Origin: Botryococcus braunii
Lineage: Eukaryota > Chlorophyta > Trebouxiophyceae
DNA: 64,000 nt
Assembly (NCBI GenBank): GCA_002005505.1
Contig: KV908374.1
Location: 608,533 to 672,532 of the forward strand
Direction of reading: 5' to 3'
Shown here: piece by piece, positions 22,046 through 35,100 of the stretch
Numbering within the stretch: position 1 is the first letter of the stretch
Layout: each line of letters begins with the position of its first letter
The notes under the pieces: generated by a model
Told to the model about the DNA's origin: nothing
Databases searched by the model: none
The model's input: only the letters and a program-made list of their open reading frames with translations
Program-made: the position numbers and the translations under genes

Positions 22046-25000
22046 AAGGCCACTTTGTATTCGACTGCCCCGGCAAGAGGCCAAGAAGGGGTCTTCTGGC
22101 AAGAAGACAAGCCCGGGCACGGGACCTTCTTATGCTTGAAGGTGTGGGCCTTCGCTTGGCGATGTAAGCCTTGCATGTTTGACGTCTATTCATGCATTTG
22201 CTTGTCAAGAAGCCGTGTCACAGCTTGGTGTTTCCTGCCGAGGTGCAGGGGAGCAAGGCCACGGCGATGCTGGACTCGGGAGCTTCTTGCAATGTGGTCA
22301 GTGCAGACTTTGCTAAAGCCCTTCACTTGGAGATTGTGCCGCCGAAGGGGGATTCTTTAAGCATTAAGTTGGCTGACGGGAGAACTGTAAACCACATCGG
22401 ATGTGCTGTCTTAGACATTGTCATCCAGGGGGTACAGTTTGCTAAGGTGTCGTGTCTTGTGCTAGACTTTGCCATGGATTGGAATGTGCTGTTGGGGACT
22501 CCCTGGTTAAAGACATTCCGTGCAAATCTCATGTTTGAAGAGGACACCGTTAGGGGGTATACAAGAAAGAACAAGCCGTTCGTTTTGCGTTGCCCGCCTA
22601 AGGAGGAGAGGCCTTTGAAGGGTTCAGAAGTGGAGGATGTGCCTAGATTGGTTTTGTCTGCAGTGCAGGCTAGAAGGTTAAGCAGGAAGGGCTGCCAGTC
22701 CTTTCTGGCAATTGTAACCGATCTATCTACCGATCCGAATGTCTCCATTCCTTCTCCCAACTCTCCTGTTGTTGACATACTCAGTGAATTCCAAGATGTT
22801 TTCCCTGAAGATGTCCCGCACCTTCCGCCTGAGAGGCAAGGGGTTAGACACACTATACCCTTGAGCGATCCACATGCTCGTCCACCGTCTCGTCCGTTGT
22901 ACCGGCTTTCACGCTGAGAGTATGATGAGGCGTTACGCCAGACAAAGCTATTGTTGGACAAAGGGTATATACAGCCGTCTACATCACCCTATGGTGCGCC
23001 CATTCTTTTTGTGCAAAAGAAGGATGGAATCCTCCGGATGGTCATTGATTACCGAGCTTTGAATCGACAGACGGTCAAGAACAGGTATCCGATGCCTCGT
23101 ATCGATGAAACTCTTGATCAACTGCAGGGTTCTACAGTGTTCTCTAGTCTTGACCTCACGTCTGGCTATCACCAGATCCGGATCACAGATGAGGATATGC
23201 CAAAGACAGCTTTCAGAACACCCGCGGGGTTGTTCGAGTGGCGGGTTTTGCCATTTGGGCTGACTAATGCCCCGGCCACGTTTCAAACTGCCATGATTGC
23301 TATCTTTGCTCCTTACCTGCACAAGTTTGTGCTCGTGTATCTTGATGACATCCTCATCTACAGCAAGTCCATTGAAGAGCATAGGGAGCATCTCCGCAAA
23401 GTCCTTGAACTGTTGCGGCAGCATAAGTTGTATGCTAACCTAAAGAAGTGCTCTTTCGCCAAGGATGAGCTGGAGTACTTGGGCCATTTAGTCTCAGCAG
23501 ATGGGATTAAAGTGGACCCACGTAAGGTGGCTTCAGTTGCTAATTGGAGCACACCGAAGAATGTTGGCGAGTTGCGGTCTTTCCTGGGGCTGGCAACTTA
23601 CTTTCGCAAGTTTGTTCGCAATTTTGCAGCACTTGCATCGCCACTGTACAGACTCCTACGCCAAGGTGTGACCTGGGTATGGAGTGCTGGGTGTGTTCGG
23701 GCGTTTACCGAGATTAAACATGCCTTGACACATGCACCTTGCTTAGCGTATCCTGACTTCTCAAAGCCGTTTGAGGTCCATTGCGATGCGTCTTTGGCAG
23801 GGTTGGGGGCCGTGTTGTACCAGGAGGGTCGCCCAGTTGCCTACGAGAGTCGTCGCTTGACTCCCGCTGAGGTTAACTATCCTACTGGGGAGCAAGAACT
23901 TCTAGCTGTGGTGCATGCATTGACAGTCTGGAGGTGCTACCTAGAGGGGGCCCCTGAGTTTCGTGTAGTCACGGACCACAAGGCATCACTTATTTGGACA
24001 CTTTGCCTACTTTAAGTAGACGGCAAACCAGGTGGGCAGAGTTCCTTTCAGGTTCAATTTTCGCATGGACTATGCCCCCGGAACGTCCAATGTGGTGGCT
24101 GACGCTCTGAGTCGGCATCCGTCCGACTATGAGGCTCCTTGTCCAATCATCAATGGCGTGGTGATTGGTGGGTGTTCGCACCCGGCGCACCGTTGTCTGC
24201 CAACGCTCTCTCTTTGTGCCTTGGTTGGCACTATCCGCTCTGCGGGGGAGGGGAGTGCTGCGGCCGGGGTTGCTCTGTCTTGGAAGGACAAATTTGTCCA
24301 GGGTTATCTCAAGACCCATGGTTCCAAGATAAGCAGAATGTTGAAGGTCTGCTAGACTTTGACGGCTTCCTTCTGAGGGAGGGGAAGGCCGTGGTTCCGG
24401 ATGCTTTCGGGCTGCGAGCTCACATCCTCAAGGAACTGCATGATAGCCCGTATGCTGGCCATCAAGGAGTGAAGAAAACCTTGGCCTGGTAAGGCGCCAT
24501 TATTGGTGGCCTACCATGCTTGCTGACATCGAACGTTACGTGCTAACGTGCCACTTGTGTCAGAAGAACAAGGCTCGGAACACTTTGCCTGCGGGGTTGC
24601 TGCAACCTTTACAGTTGCCGCTGAATCCTTGGCACACGGTGACTATGGATTTCATTACCCAATTGCCTAGGACAGGCAAGGGTCATGATGCCATTTTCGT
24701 CGTAGTGGATAAGCTGACCAAGATGGTGCATCTTATGCCCACAACCACCAAGGCTACGGCTGAGCAGACGGCTAAGCTGTACGTTGACAATGTGTGGAAG
24801 TTGCATGGTGTTCCCCAAGTGGTGGTATCTGATAGAGATAAGCTCTTCACCAGCCACTTTTCTAGAGCCTTGTGTCAATCCATTGGGACTCGACAAGCCA
24901 TGTCGACAGCCTACCATCCGCAAACGGATGGGCAGACTGAGCGAGTGAATCGAGTGCTCGAGGACATGCTACGCATGTATGTGGCCAAGTCCCAGGATGA

Positions 25001-26333
25001 TTAGGATGAGAAGTTGGTCTGTGCAGAATTCGCGATCAATAATTGCGATCACGAATCCATGGGGTCCTCGCCCGTTCTTGCTGAACTACGGGTTTCAACC
25101 CCACCTGCCAGTCACGATTCTCCCCAACAGACGGGTACCTGGTGCGTCTGACTTTGTCCAGGGCATGCAACGCCTCATCAATGAGGCCAGGATGACCCAT
25201 CGGGTGGCCACTGCGAGACAAGCGCAGTATGCCAACACCAAACGAAGGAAAGTTCAATTTGGTGTGGGGGACTGGGTCCGCCTCTCCTCAAAGAACCTTC
25301 GTTTCAAGGTGGGCACGCCCAAGCTCCTCCCGCGTTGGGTAGGGCCGTTCCAAGTGGTGAAACGTGTGGGTACCCAAGCTTATGAGCTTGACCTCCCAGC
25401 ACGATGGCGGATTCATGATGTCTTTCATGTCTCCAACCTGGAACGCTACCGTCGGGATGGTTCGATGCAACCCCCACCACCGGCAGAGGTGCTGGAGGGG
25501 GAGGATGAGTAGGAGGTGGAAGCCTTAATGGACCACCGTCGTGTCAATTCACGTGGCCGTCCCAAGTATGAGTACCTTGTCCGCTGGACGGGTTCCTCGT
25601 CAGAGCATGACACCTGGGAAGAGGAACGGAATTTGGCAAATGCTCCCAATGTTGTAAAGGGATACTGGGACAAAGTCAACGCACGGGCACCAAGAGGCGG
25701 GGCACGTCGTCGTGGGAAGGTTGACTAGGGGAAACACAGCAGCACGAGCCTGTCAAGCTGCGTCACCGGGGGTCGTGGTTTACCCATACGTTCGCGTGAT
25801 CACAGAACGTCCCCTGACTTGGTGGCTAAGTGTCGTCCAGCCCCTGCCCCTACTATCCGCCCTGAAGTTAGCACTTCACTGCTTCTTCGTGGGAATGTGT
25901 ACACGTGGAGTGTACATCTGTTCACGCCGACGACTGCCCTTTGGGCCCCGTCACTGCGGGATTTTGGTCTAGGCGTACCATAGAGATACCTCAGGCAAGT
26001 GTACACCCAGGCTGGCAGTTGCGGCTGCGGTTTGGTGTCTGGAGGAGACTCACCGGCTCAATGTATAAGATATAGAAGTGTAGCAGTGACCTTCTATATG
26101 CCTCTGCCTGTGACTGTGGCTTGCTTCGGCAGGCCTCCCGGGAGCTCGGTCACCTAGGAGGGGGAGAATGTAGCGCGCCGGTAGGCAGACGGTGCCGGGG
26201 ATCGGCCCCGCACGTGCCGGGCGGTACATTGGTACTGGGTGTAGCCTCATAGGCTCGCACTATATATGGTATGGTGCTCGGACCATACTAGCACTTTCGT
26301 CGGTGCAGGGCCATCCTTTCCAAGAATATTACA
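22046..26333 (+). pseudogene. C2: chromovirus pol element, beta type, disabled
   Basis: Starts inside gag (zinc knuckle cut after the second Cys), then protease (22192-22917, DSGAS), TGA, RT/RNase H (22951-24015), integrase (24516-25004), C-terminal integrase (24979-25512), chromodomain (25516-25728), tail and LTR (26169-26333). It differs from C1 by retaining CAG where C1 has TAG after the TKATAE segment, and by QPLQLPL and MDFITQLP. Four one-base losses relative to its duplicate C2' break RNase H and integrase near 23985, 24049, 24306 and 24486. It shares the TGA after RLSR and the later TAGs with C1. Confidence 0.87.
26169..26333 (+). repeat. C LTR (+)
   Basis: 165 bp, directly after the polypurine tract. 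It is followed by the same 14-bp leader stub and gag switch seen after the LTR at 16043-16206. Confidence 0.87.
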
Positions 26334-26347
26334 TTTTGGTGGCCCAT

Positions 26348-29300
26348 GAAGGTCCGTGCCCGGGCTTGTCTTCTTGCCAGAAGACCCTTCTTGGCTCTTG
26401 CCAGGGCAGTCGTCGGCGTGAACAGATGTACACTCCACGTGTACACATTCCCACGAAGAAGCAGTGAAGTCGCTAACTTCAGGGCGGATAGTAGGGGCAG
26501 GGGCTGGACGACACTTAGCCACCAAGTCAGGGGACGTTCTGTGATCACGCGAACGTATGGGTAAACCACGACCCCCGGTGACGCAGCTTGACAGGCTCGT
26601 GCTGCTGTGTTTCCCCTAGTCAACCTTCCCACGACGACGTGCCCCGCCTCTTGGTGCCGTGCGTTGACTTTGTCCCAGTATCCCTTTACAACATTGGGAG
26701 CATTTGCCAAATTCCGTTCCTCTTCCCAGGTGTCATGCTCTGACGAGGAACCCGTCCAGCGGACAAGGTACTCATACTTGGGACGGCCACGTGAATTGAC
26801 ACGACGGTGGTCCATTAAGGCTTCCACCTCCTACTCATCCTCCCCTCCAGCACCTCTGCCGGTGGTGGGGGTTGCATCGAACCATCCCGACGGTAGCGTT
26901 CCAGGTTGGAGACATAAAAGACATCATGAATCCGCCATCGTGCTGGGAGGTCAAGCTCATAAGCTTGGGTACCCACACGTTTCACCACTTGGAACGGCCC
27001 TACCCAACGCGGGAGGAGCTTGGGCGTGCCCACCTTGAAACGAAGGTTCTTTGAGGAGAGGCGGACCCAGTCCCCCACACCAAATTGAACTTTCCTTCGT
27101 TTGGTGTTGGCATACTGCGCTTGTCTCGCAGTGGCCACCCGATGGGTCATCCTGGCCTCATTGATGAGGCGTTGCATGCCCTGAACAAAGTCAGACGCAC
27201 CAGGTACCCGTCTGTTGGGGAGAATCGTGACTGGCAGGTGGGGTTGAAACCCGTAGTTCAGCAAGAACGGGCGAGGACCCCATGGATTCGTGATCGCAAT
27301 TATTGATCGCGAATTCTGCACAGACCAACTTCTCATCCTAATCATCCTGGGACTTGGCCACATACATGCGTAGCATGTCCTCGAGCACTCGATTCACTCG
27401 CTCAGTCTGCCCATCCGTTTGCGGATGGTAGGCTGTCGACATGGCTTGTCGAGTCCCAATGGATTGACACAAGGCTCTAGAAAAGTGGCTGGTGAAGAGC
27501 TTATCTCTATCAGATACCACCACTTGGGGAACACCATGCAACTTCCACACATTGTCAACGTACAGCTTAGCCGTATACTAAGCCGTAGCTTTGGTGGTTG
27601 TTGGCATAAGATGCACCATCTTGGTCAGCTTATCCACTACGACGAAAATGGCATCATGACCCTTGCCTGTTCTAGGCAGTTGGGTAATGAGATCCATAGT
27701 CACCGTGTGCCAAGGATTCAGCGGCAACTCTATAGGTTGCAGCAACCCCGCAGGCAAAGTGTTCCGAGCCTTGTTCTTCTGACACAAGTGGCACGTTAGC
27801 ACGTAACGTTCGATGTCAGCAAGCATGGTAGGCCACCAATAATGGCGCCTTACCAAGGCCAAGGTTTTCTTCACTCCTTGATGGCCAGCATACGGGCTAT
27901 CATGCAGTTCCTTAAGGATGTGAGCTCGCAGCCCAAAAGCATCCGGAACCACGGCCTTCCCTTCCCTCAGAAGGAAGCCGTTAAAGTCTAGCAGACCTTC
28001 AACATTCTGCTTATCTTGGAACCATGGGTCTTGAGAAGACCCTGGACAAATTTGTCCTTCCAAGATAGAGCAACCCCGGCGGCGGCACTCCCCTCCCCCG
28101 CAGAGCGGATAGTACCAACCAAGGCACAAAGAGAGAGCGTTGGCAGACAACGGTGCGCCGGGTGCGAACACCCACCAATCACCACGCCATTGATGATTGG
28201 ACAAGGAGCCTCGTAGTCGGACGGATGCCGACTCAAAGCGTCAGCCACCACATTGGACGTCCCTGGGGCATAGTCCATGCGAAAATTGAACCGCGAAAGG
28301 AACTCAGCCCACCTGGTTTGCCGTCTACTTAAAGTAGGCAAAGTGTCCAAGTAAGGGATAGCCTTGTGGTCCGTGACCACACGAAACTCAGGGGCCCCCT
28401 CCAGGTAGCACCTCCAGACTGTCAATGCATGCACCACAGCGAGAAGTTCTTGCTCCCTAGTAGGATAGTTAACCTCAGCGGGAGTCAAACGACGACTCTC
28501 GTAGGCAACTGGGCGACCCTCCTGGTACAACACGGCCCCCAACCCTGCCAAAGACGCATCGCAATGGACCTCAAACGGCTTTGAGAAGTCAGGATACGCT
28601 AAGCAAGGTGCATGTGTCAAGGCATGTTTAATCTCGGTAAACGCCCGAACACACCCAGCACTCCATACCCAGGTCACACCTTGGCGTAGGAGTCTGTACA
28701 GTGGCGATGCAAGTGCTGCAAAATTGCGAACAAACTTGCGAAAGTAAGTTGCCAGCCCCAGGAAAGACCGCAACTCGCCAACATTCTTCGGTGTGCTCCA
28801 ATTAGCAACTGAAGCCACCTTACGTGGGTCCACTTTAATCCCATCTGCTGAGACTAAATGGCCCAAGTACTCCAGCTCATCCTTGGCGAAAGAGCACTTC
28901 TTTAGGTTAGCATACAACTTATGCTGCCGCAACAGTTCAAGGACTTTGCGGAGATGCTCCCTATGCTCTTCAATGGACTTGCTGTAGATGAGGATGTCAT
29001 CAAGGTACACGAGCACAAACTTGTGCAGGTAAGGAGCAAAGATAGCAATCATGGCAGTTTGAAACGTGGCCGGGGCATTAGTCAGCCCAAATGGCAAAAC
29101 CCGCCACTCGAACAACCCCGCGGGTGTTCTGAAAGCTGTCTTTGGCATATCCTCATCTGTGATCCGGATCTGGTGATAGCCAGACGTGAGGTCAAGACTA
29201 GAGAACACTGTAGAACCCTGCAGTTGATCAAGAGTTTCATCGATACGAGGCATCGGATACCTGTTCTTGACCGTCTGTCGATTCAAAGCTCGGTAATCAA

Positions 29301-31623
29301 TGACCATCCGGAGGATTCCATCCTTCTTTTGCACAAAAAGAATGGGCGCACCATAGGGTGATGTAGACGGCTGTATATACCCTTTGTCCAACAATAGCTT
29401 TGTCTGGCGTAACGCCTCATCATACTCTCAGCGTGAAAGCCGGTACAACGGACGAGACGGTGGACGAGCATGTGGATCGCTCAAGGGTATAGTGTGTCTA
29501 ACCCCTTGCCTCTCAGGCGGAAGGTGCGGGACATCTTCAGGGAAAACATCTTGGAATTCACTGAGTATGTCAACAACAGGAGAGTTGGGAGAAGGAATGG
29601 AGACATTCGGATCGGTAGATAGATCGGTTACAATTGCCAGAAAGGACTGGCAGCCCTTCCTGCTTAACCTTCTAGCCTGCACTGCAGACAAAACCAATCT
29701 AGGCACATCCTCCACTTCTGAACCCTTCAAAGGCCTCTCCTCCTTAGGCGGGCAACGCAAAACGAACGGCTTGTTCTTTCTTGTATACCCCCTAACGGTG
29801 TCCTCTTCAAACATGAGATTTGCACGGAATGTCTTTAACCAGGGAGTCCCCAACAGCACATTCCAATCCATGGCAAAGTCTAGCACAAGACACGACACCT
29901 TAGCAAACTGTACCCCCTGGATGACATTGTCTAAGACAGCACATCCGATGTGGTTTACAGTTCTCCCGTCAGCCAACTTAATGCTTAAAGAATCCCCCTT
30001 CGGCGGCACAATCTCCAAGTGAAGGGCTTTAGCAAAGTCTGCACTGACCACATTGCAAGAAGCTCCCGAGTCCAGCATCGCCGTGGCCTTGCTCCCCTGC
30101 ACCTCGGCAGGAAACACCAAGCTGTGACACGGCTTCTTGACAAGCAAATGCATGAATAGACGTCAAACATGCAAGGCTTACATCGCCAAGCGAAGGCCCA
30201 CACCTTCAAGCATAAGAAGGTCCCGTGCCCGGGCTTGTCTTCTTGCCAGAAGACCCCTTCTTGGCCTCTTGCCGGGGCAGTCGAATACAAAGTGGTCTGG
30301 GTTGCATCTGAAGCAAACTCCCCGAGCCAGCTTGCATGTTGCCTCCCGCATGTCCAGGCTTAGGCCATGCTTCTTTTGAAGCTTGGCCAAGTGCCGTATG
30401 CCTCCTGTAGGAGGTGGTTGCTGGCAGGATGCTTTGTCCCCCGGTCCCGAGGAATTTCCCCTTCCTCGCGTTCAGCCACCTTCTCCTTTTCCTTGGAGAC
30501 ACCTGAGCACATCGCCTACAAAGATTCAGCATATGTGGTAGCTTCACCACCCCCGCCACATCGCTCATTGCACGCCACACCGGCAACTTGCATAGTGAGG
30601 TGAAGCAGAGCGGGTTTCAGACTAGCCCAAGAGGACAAATCTTTCATGAGGCAATGATGGAAGCCAAACCCCCACGTAAAGCTCAACCACATTTATGGCA
30701 GCTCCCAAAGCCCCATAAATGCACAAAATCTTAATTGAAGAACCCGATTGCCGTGGAACCCCGAACCAAATCGACCATCCACGCAAAGTTTGTGTTCAAT
30801 CAACAAGATGCCACAAATCCAGCCGAGCACTAAACAGCCTTTCAAAAGAGAAAGCTTTTCAGTTCCATGCTACTCGGTGTCAATCAACAAAGCAAGACCG
30901 CGTCATATCCGTGTAATATCCGTGTAGGATCGGCATCCGGAAAAGTTGACACTTTACCACCGAAATCCCAACGATATGCTCGAAACACCAAAGTTTCATC
31001 AAGGCAATGCAAGTTGATAACATTTGCAAAGGGTTAGCAACCCAAAGTACACCAAATGAGGGGAAGCGTACACTCACTATCGTGAAGTGCCATCTTCCTC
31101 CCCCACCGTCCCCACGGAGACGACGGAGCCAAACGCCATTAGAAAGATTACAGAAAAAATCCGTACTTTCTGGCTTGGATCCACACACCAAGCGCGGCGT
31201 CGACCCTCGCAGGCCACAACCATCCCCGTCATCGGAACTTATATGGGTGCGAAGAATGGATTCTCCCAACCAAAGTCCATGAACTAGATACCAAGATGTT
31301 GTTGATCCTTCGATCTAGTGGGAAACAACCCAAATAGAACGACAGGCAACAACGAAGACACACTGAAGCATCGACACCATCCGCAAGACACACTTAAGCG
31401 TCAAACAGGATCAACAACCAACATCGCAAATCCACCGACTTGGATATGGGCCACCAAAATGTAATATTCTTGCAAAGGATGGCCGTGCACCGACGAAAGT
31501 GCTAGTATGGTCCGTACACCATACCATATACTGTGCGAGCCTACGAGGCTACACCCAGTACCAATGTACCGCCCGGCACGTGCGGGACGAGCACCGGCAC
31601 CGTCTGCCTACCGGCGCGCTACA
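26348..31623 (-). pseudogene. C1': second copy of the alpha C element
   Basis: Duplicate of 16221-21503. Protease 30153-29428, RT/RNase H 29394-27988, integrase 28204-27578, C-terminal parts 27550-26609, gag knuckle 30390-30178, LTR 31623-31460. It carries every nonsense and frameshift lesion of C1. The first 500 bp add single-base losses (for example GGTCCGTG for GGTCCCGTG near 26350 and CACGACCCCCGGT for CACGACCCCCCGGT near 26567). Confidence 0.87.
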
Positions 31624-32160
31624 TTCTCCCCCTCCTAGGTGACCAAGCTCCTGCGAGGTCCTAAGAGGAGATGTCTAGAGAGTTGCTTTTATGCCTTATG
31701 TGAGAAGACACCCTAGAGAATCGCTTCAACGCCTCGTGAACTTGTAGCGCAACCATCAGCCAAAGGCCGTCATCATATGGTCACTCCCCTATGGGTACAC
31801 AGCTCTCACCTCCCAACGTAAGCCTCATCTCTCTTTCTCTTCTCACTATCCAGCGTAAGCTTCCTCTCTCCCTCTCTCCTCCCCCAGAGACACGTTGCCC
31901 ACCACGAGGCCCACGTGGTGAACGGGTCTATGGACCAATGCCAGGCAAGGAGCAGAGGCAACTGGGCCAGGCAGACAAAAGAAGTGTCTAATGTGCCGCA
32001 ACACAAAAGAACAAATCCTTCATTATGCAATGATGGAAGCAAAACCAGCATGCAAAGCTCAATCCACATTTATGGCATTTTCCAACGGCCCCATAAATGC
32101 AGTACTAAGCAAACCGAGCACTAAAAGAGACTGTGAAAATAGAAAGTATTTTCAGCTCCA
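31624..32160 (-). repeat. D2': second copy of the D fragment
   Basis: Duplicate of 21504-22045 with the same switch into gag at CAGCTCCATG. It has several one-base losses in homopolymers (CTCGTGAAC, TATGGGTAC, CTCCCCCAG). Confidence 0.82.
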
Positions 32161-35100
32161 TGAAGGCCACTTTGTATTCGACTGCCCCGGCAAGAGGCCA
32201 AGAAGGGGTCTTCTGGCAAGAAGACAAGCCCGGGCACGGGACCTTCTTATGCTTGAAGGTGTGGGCCTTCGCTTGGCGATGTAAGCCTTGCATGTTTGAC
32301 GTCTATTCATGCATTTGCTTGTCAAGAAGCCGTGTCACAGCTTGGTGTTTCCTGCCGAGGTGCAGGGGAGCAAGGCCACGGCGATGCTGGACTCGGGAGC
32401 TTCTTGCAATGTGGTCAGTGCAGACTTTGCTAAAGCCCTTCACTTGGAGATTGTGCCGCCGAAGGGGATTCTTTAAGCATTAAGTTGGCTGACGGGAGAA
32501 CTGTAAACCACATCGGATGTGCTGTCTTAGACATTGTCATCCAGGGGTACAGTTTGCTAAGGTGTCGTGTCTTGTGCTAGACTTTGCCATGGATTGGAAT
32601 GTGCTGTTGGGACTCCCTGGTTAAAGACATTCCGTGCAAATCTCATGTTTGAAGAGGACACCGTTAGGGGTATACAAGAAAGAACAAGCCGTTCGTTTTG
32701 CGTTGCCCGCCTAAGGAGGAGAGGCCTTTGAAGGGTTCAGAAGTGGAGGATGTGCCTAGATTGGTTTTGTCTGCAGTGCAGGCTAGAAGGTTAAGCAGGA
32801 AGGCTGCCAGTCCTTTCTGGCAATTGTAACCGATCTATCTACCGATCCGAATGTCTCCATTCCTTCTCCCAACTCTCCTGTTGTTGACATACTCAGTGAA
32901 TTCCAAGATGTTTTCCCTGAAGATGTCCCGCACCTTCCGCCTGAGAGGCAAGGGGTTAGACACACTATACCCTTGAGCGATCCACATGCTCGTCCACCGT
33001 CTCGTCCGTTGTACCGGCTTTCACGCTGAGAGTATGATGAGGCGTTACGCCAGACAAAGCTATTGTTGGACAAAGGGTATATACAGCCGTCTACATCACC
33101 CTATGGTGCGCCCATTCTTTTTGTGCAAAAGAAGGATGGAATCCTCCGGATGGTCATTGATTACCGAGCTTTGAATCGACAGACGGTCAAGAACAGGTAT
33201 CCGATGCCTCGTATCGATGAAACTCTTGATCAACTGCAGGGTTCTACAGTGTTCTCTAGTCTTGACCTCACGTCTGGCTATCACCAGATCCGGATCACAG
33301 ATGAGGATATGCCAAAGACAGCTTTCAGAACACCCGCGGGGTTGTTCGAGTGGCGGGTTTTGCCATTTGGGCTGACTAATGCCCCGGCCACGTTTCAAAC
33401 TGCCATGATTGCTATCTTTGCTCCTTACCTGCACAAGTTTGTGCTCGTGTATCTTGATGACATCCTCATCTACAGCAAGTCCATTGAAGAGCATAGGGAG
33501 CATCTCCGCAAAGTCCTTGAACTGTTGCGGCAGCATAAGTTGTATGCTAACCTAAAGAAGTGCTCTTTCGCCAAGGATGAGCTGGAGTACTTGGGCCATT
33601 TAGTCTCAGCAGATGGGATTAAAGTGGACCCACGTAAGGTGGCTTCAGTTGCTAATTGGAGCACACCGAAGAATGTTGGCGAGTTGCGGTCTTTCCTGGG
33701 GCTGGCAACTTACTTTCGCAAGTTTGTTCGCAATTTTGCAGCACTTGCATCGCCACTGTACAGACTCCTACGCCAAGGTGTGACCTGGGTATGGAGTGCT
33801 GGGTGTGTTCGGGCGTTTACCGAGATTAAACATGCCTTGACACATGCACCTTGCTTAGCGTATCCTGACTTCTCAAAGCCGTTTGAGGTCCATTGCGATG
33901 CGTCTTTGGCAGGGTTGGGGGCCGTGTTGTACCAGGAGGGTCGCCCAGTTGCCTACGAGAGTCGTCGCTTGACTCCCGCTGAGGTTAACTATCCTACTGG
34001 GGAGCAAGAACTTCTAGCTGTGGTGCATGCATTGACAGTCTGGAGGTGCTACCTAGAGGGGGCCCCTGAGTTTCGTGTAGTCACGGACCACAAGGCCATC
34101 ACTTATTTGGACACTTTGCCTACTTTAAGTAGACGGCAAACCAGGTGGGCAGAGTTCCTTTCAAGGTTCAATTTTCGCATGGACTATGCCCCCGGAACGT
34201 CCAATGTGGTGGCTGACGCTCTGAGTCGGCATCCGTCCGACTATGAGGCTCCTTGTCCAATCATCAATGGCGTGGTGATTGGTGGGTGTTCGCACCCGGC
34301 GCACCGTTGTCTGCCAACGCTCTCTCTTTGTGCCTTGGTTGGCACTATCCGCTCTGCGGGGGAGGGGAGTGCTGCGGCCGGGGTTGCTCTGTCTTGGAAG
34401 GACAAATTTGTCCAGGGTTATACTCAAGACCCATGGTTCCAAGATAAGCAGAATGTTGAAGGTCTGCTAGACTTTGACGGCTTCCTTCTGAGGGAGGGGA
34501 AGGCCGTGGTTCCGGATGCTTTCGGGCTGCGAGCTCACATCCTCAAGGAACTGCATGATAGCCCGTATGCTGGCCATCAAGGAGTGAAGAAAACCTTGGC
34601 CCTGGTAAGGCGCCATTATTGGTGGCCTACCATGCTTGCTGACATCGAACGTTACGTGCTAACGTGCCACTTGTGTCAGAAGAACAAGGCTCGGAACACT
34701 TTGCCTGCGGGGTTGCTGCAACCTTTACAGTTGCCGCTGAATCCTTGGCACACGGTGACTATGGATTTCATTACCCAATTGCCTAGGACAGGCAAGGGTC
34801 ATGATGCCATTTTCGTCGTAGTGGATAAGCTGACCAAGATGGTGCATCTTATGCCCACAACCACCAAGGCTACGGCTGAGCAGACGGCTAAGCTGTACGT
34901 TGACAATGTGTGGAAGTTGCATGGTGTTCCCCAAGTGGTGGTATCTGATAGAGATAAGCTCTTCACCAGCCACTTTTCTAGAGCCTTGTGTCAATCCATT
35001 GGGACTCGACAAGCCATGTCGACAGCCTACCATCCGCAAACGGATGGGCAGACTGAGCGAGTGAATCGAGTGCTCGAGGACATGCTACGCATGTATGTGG

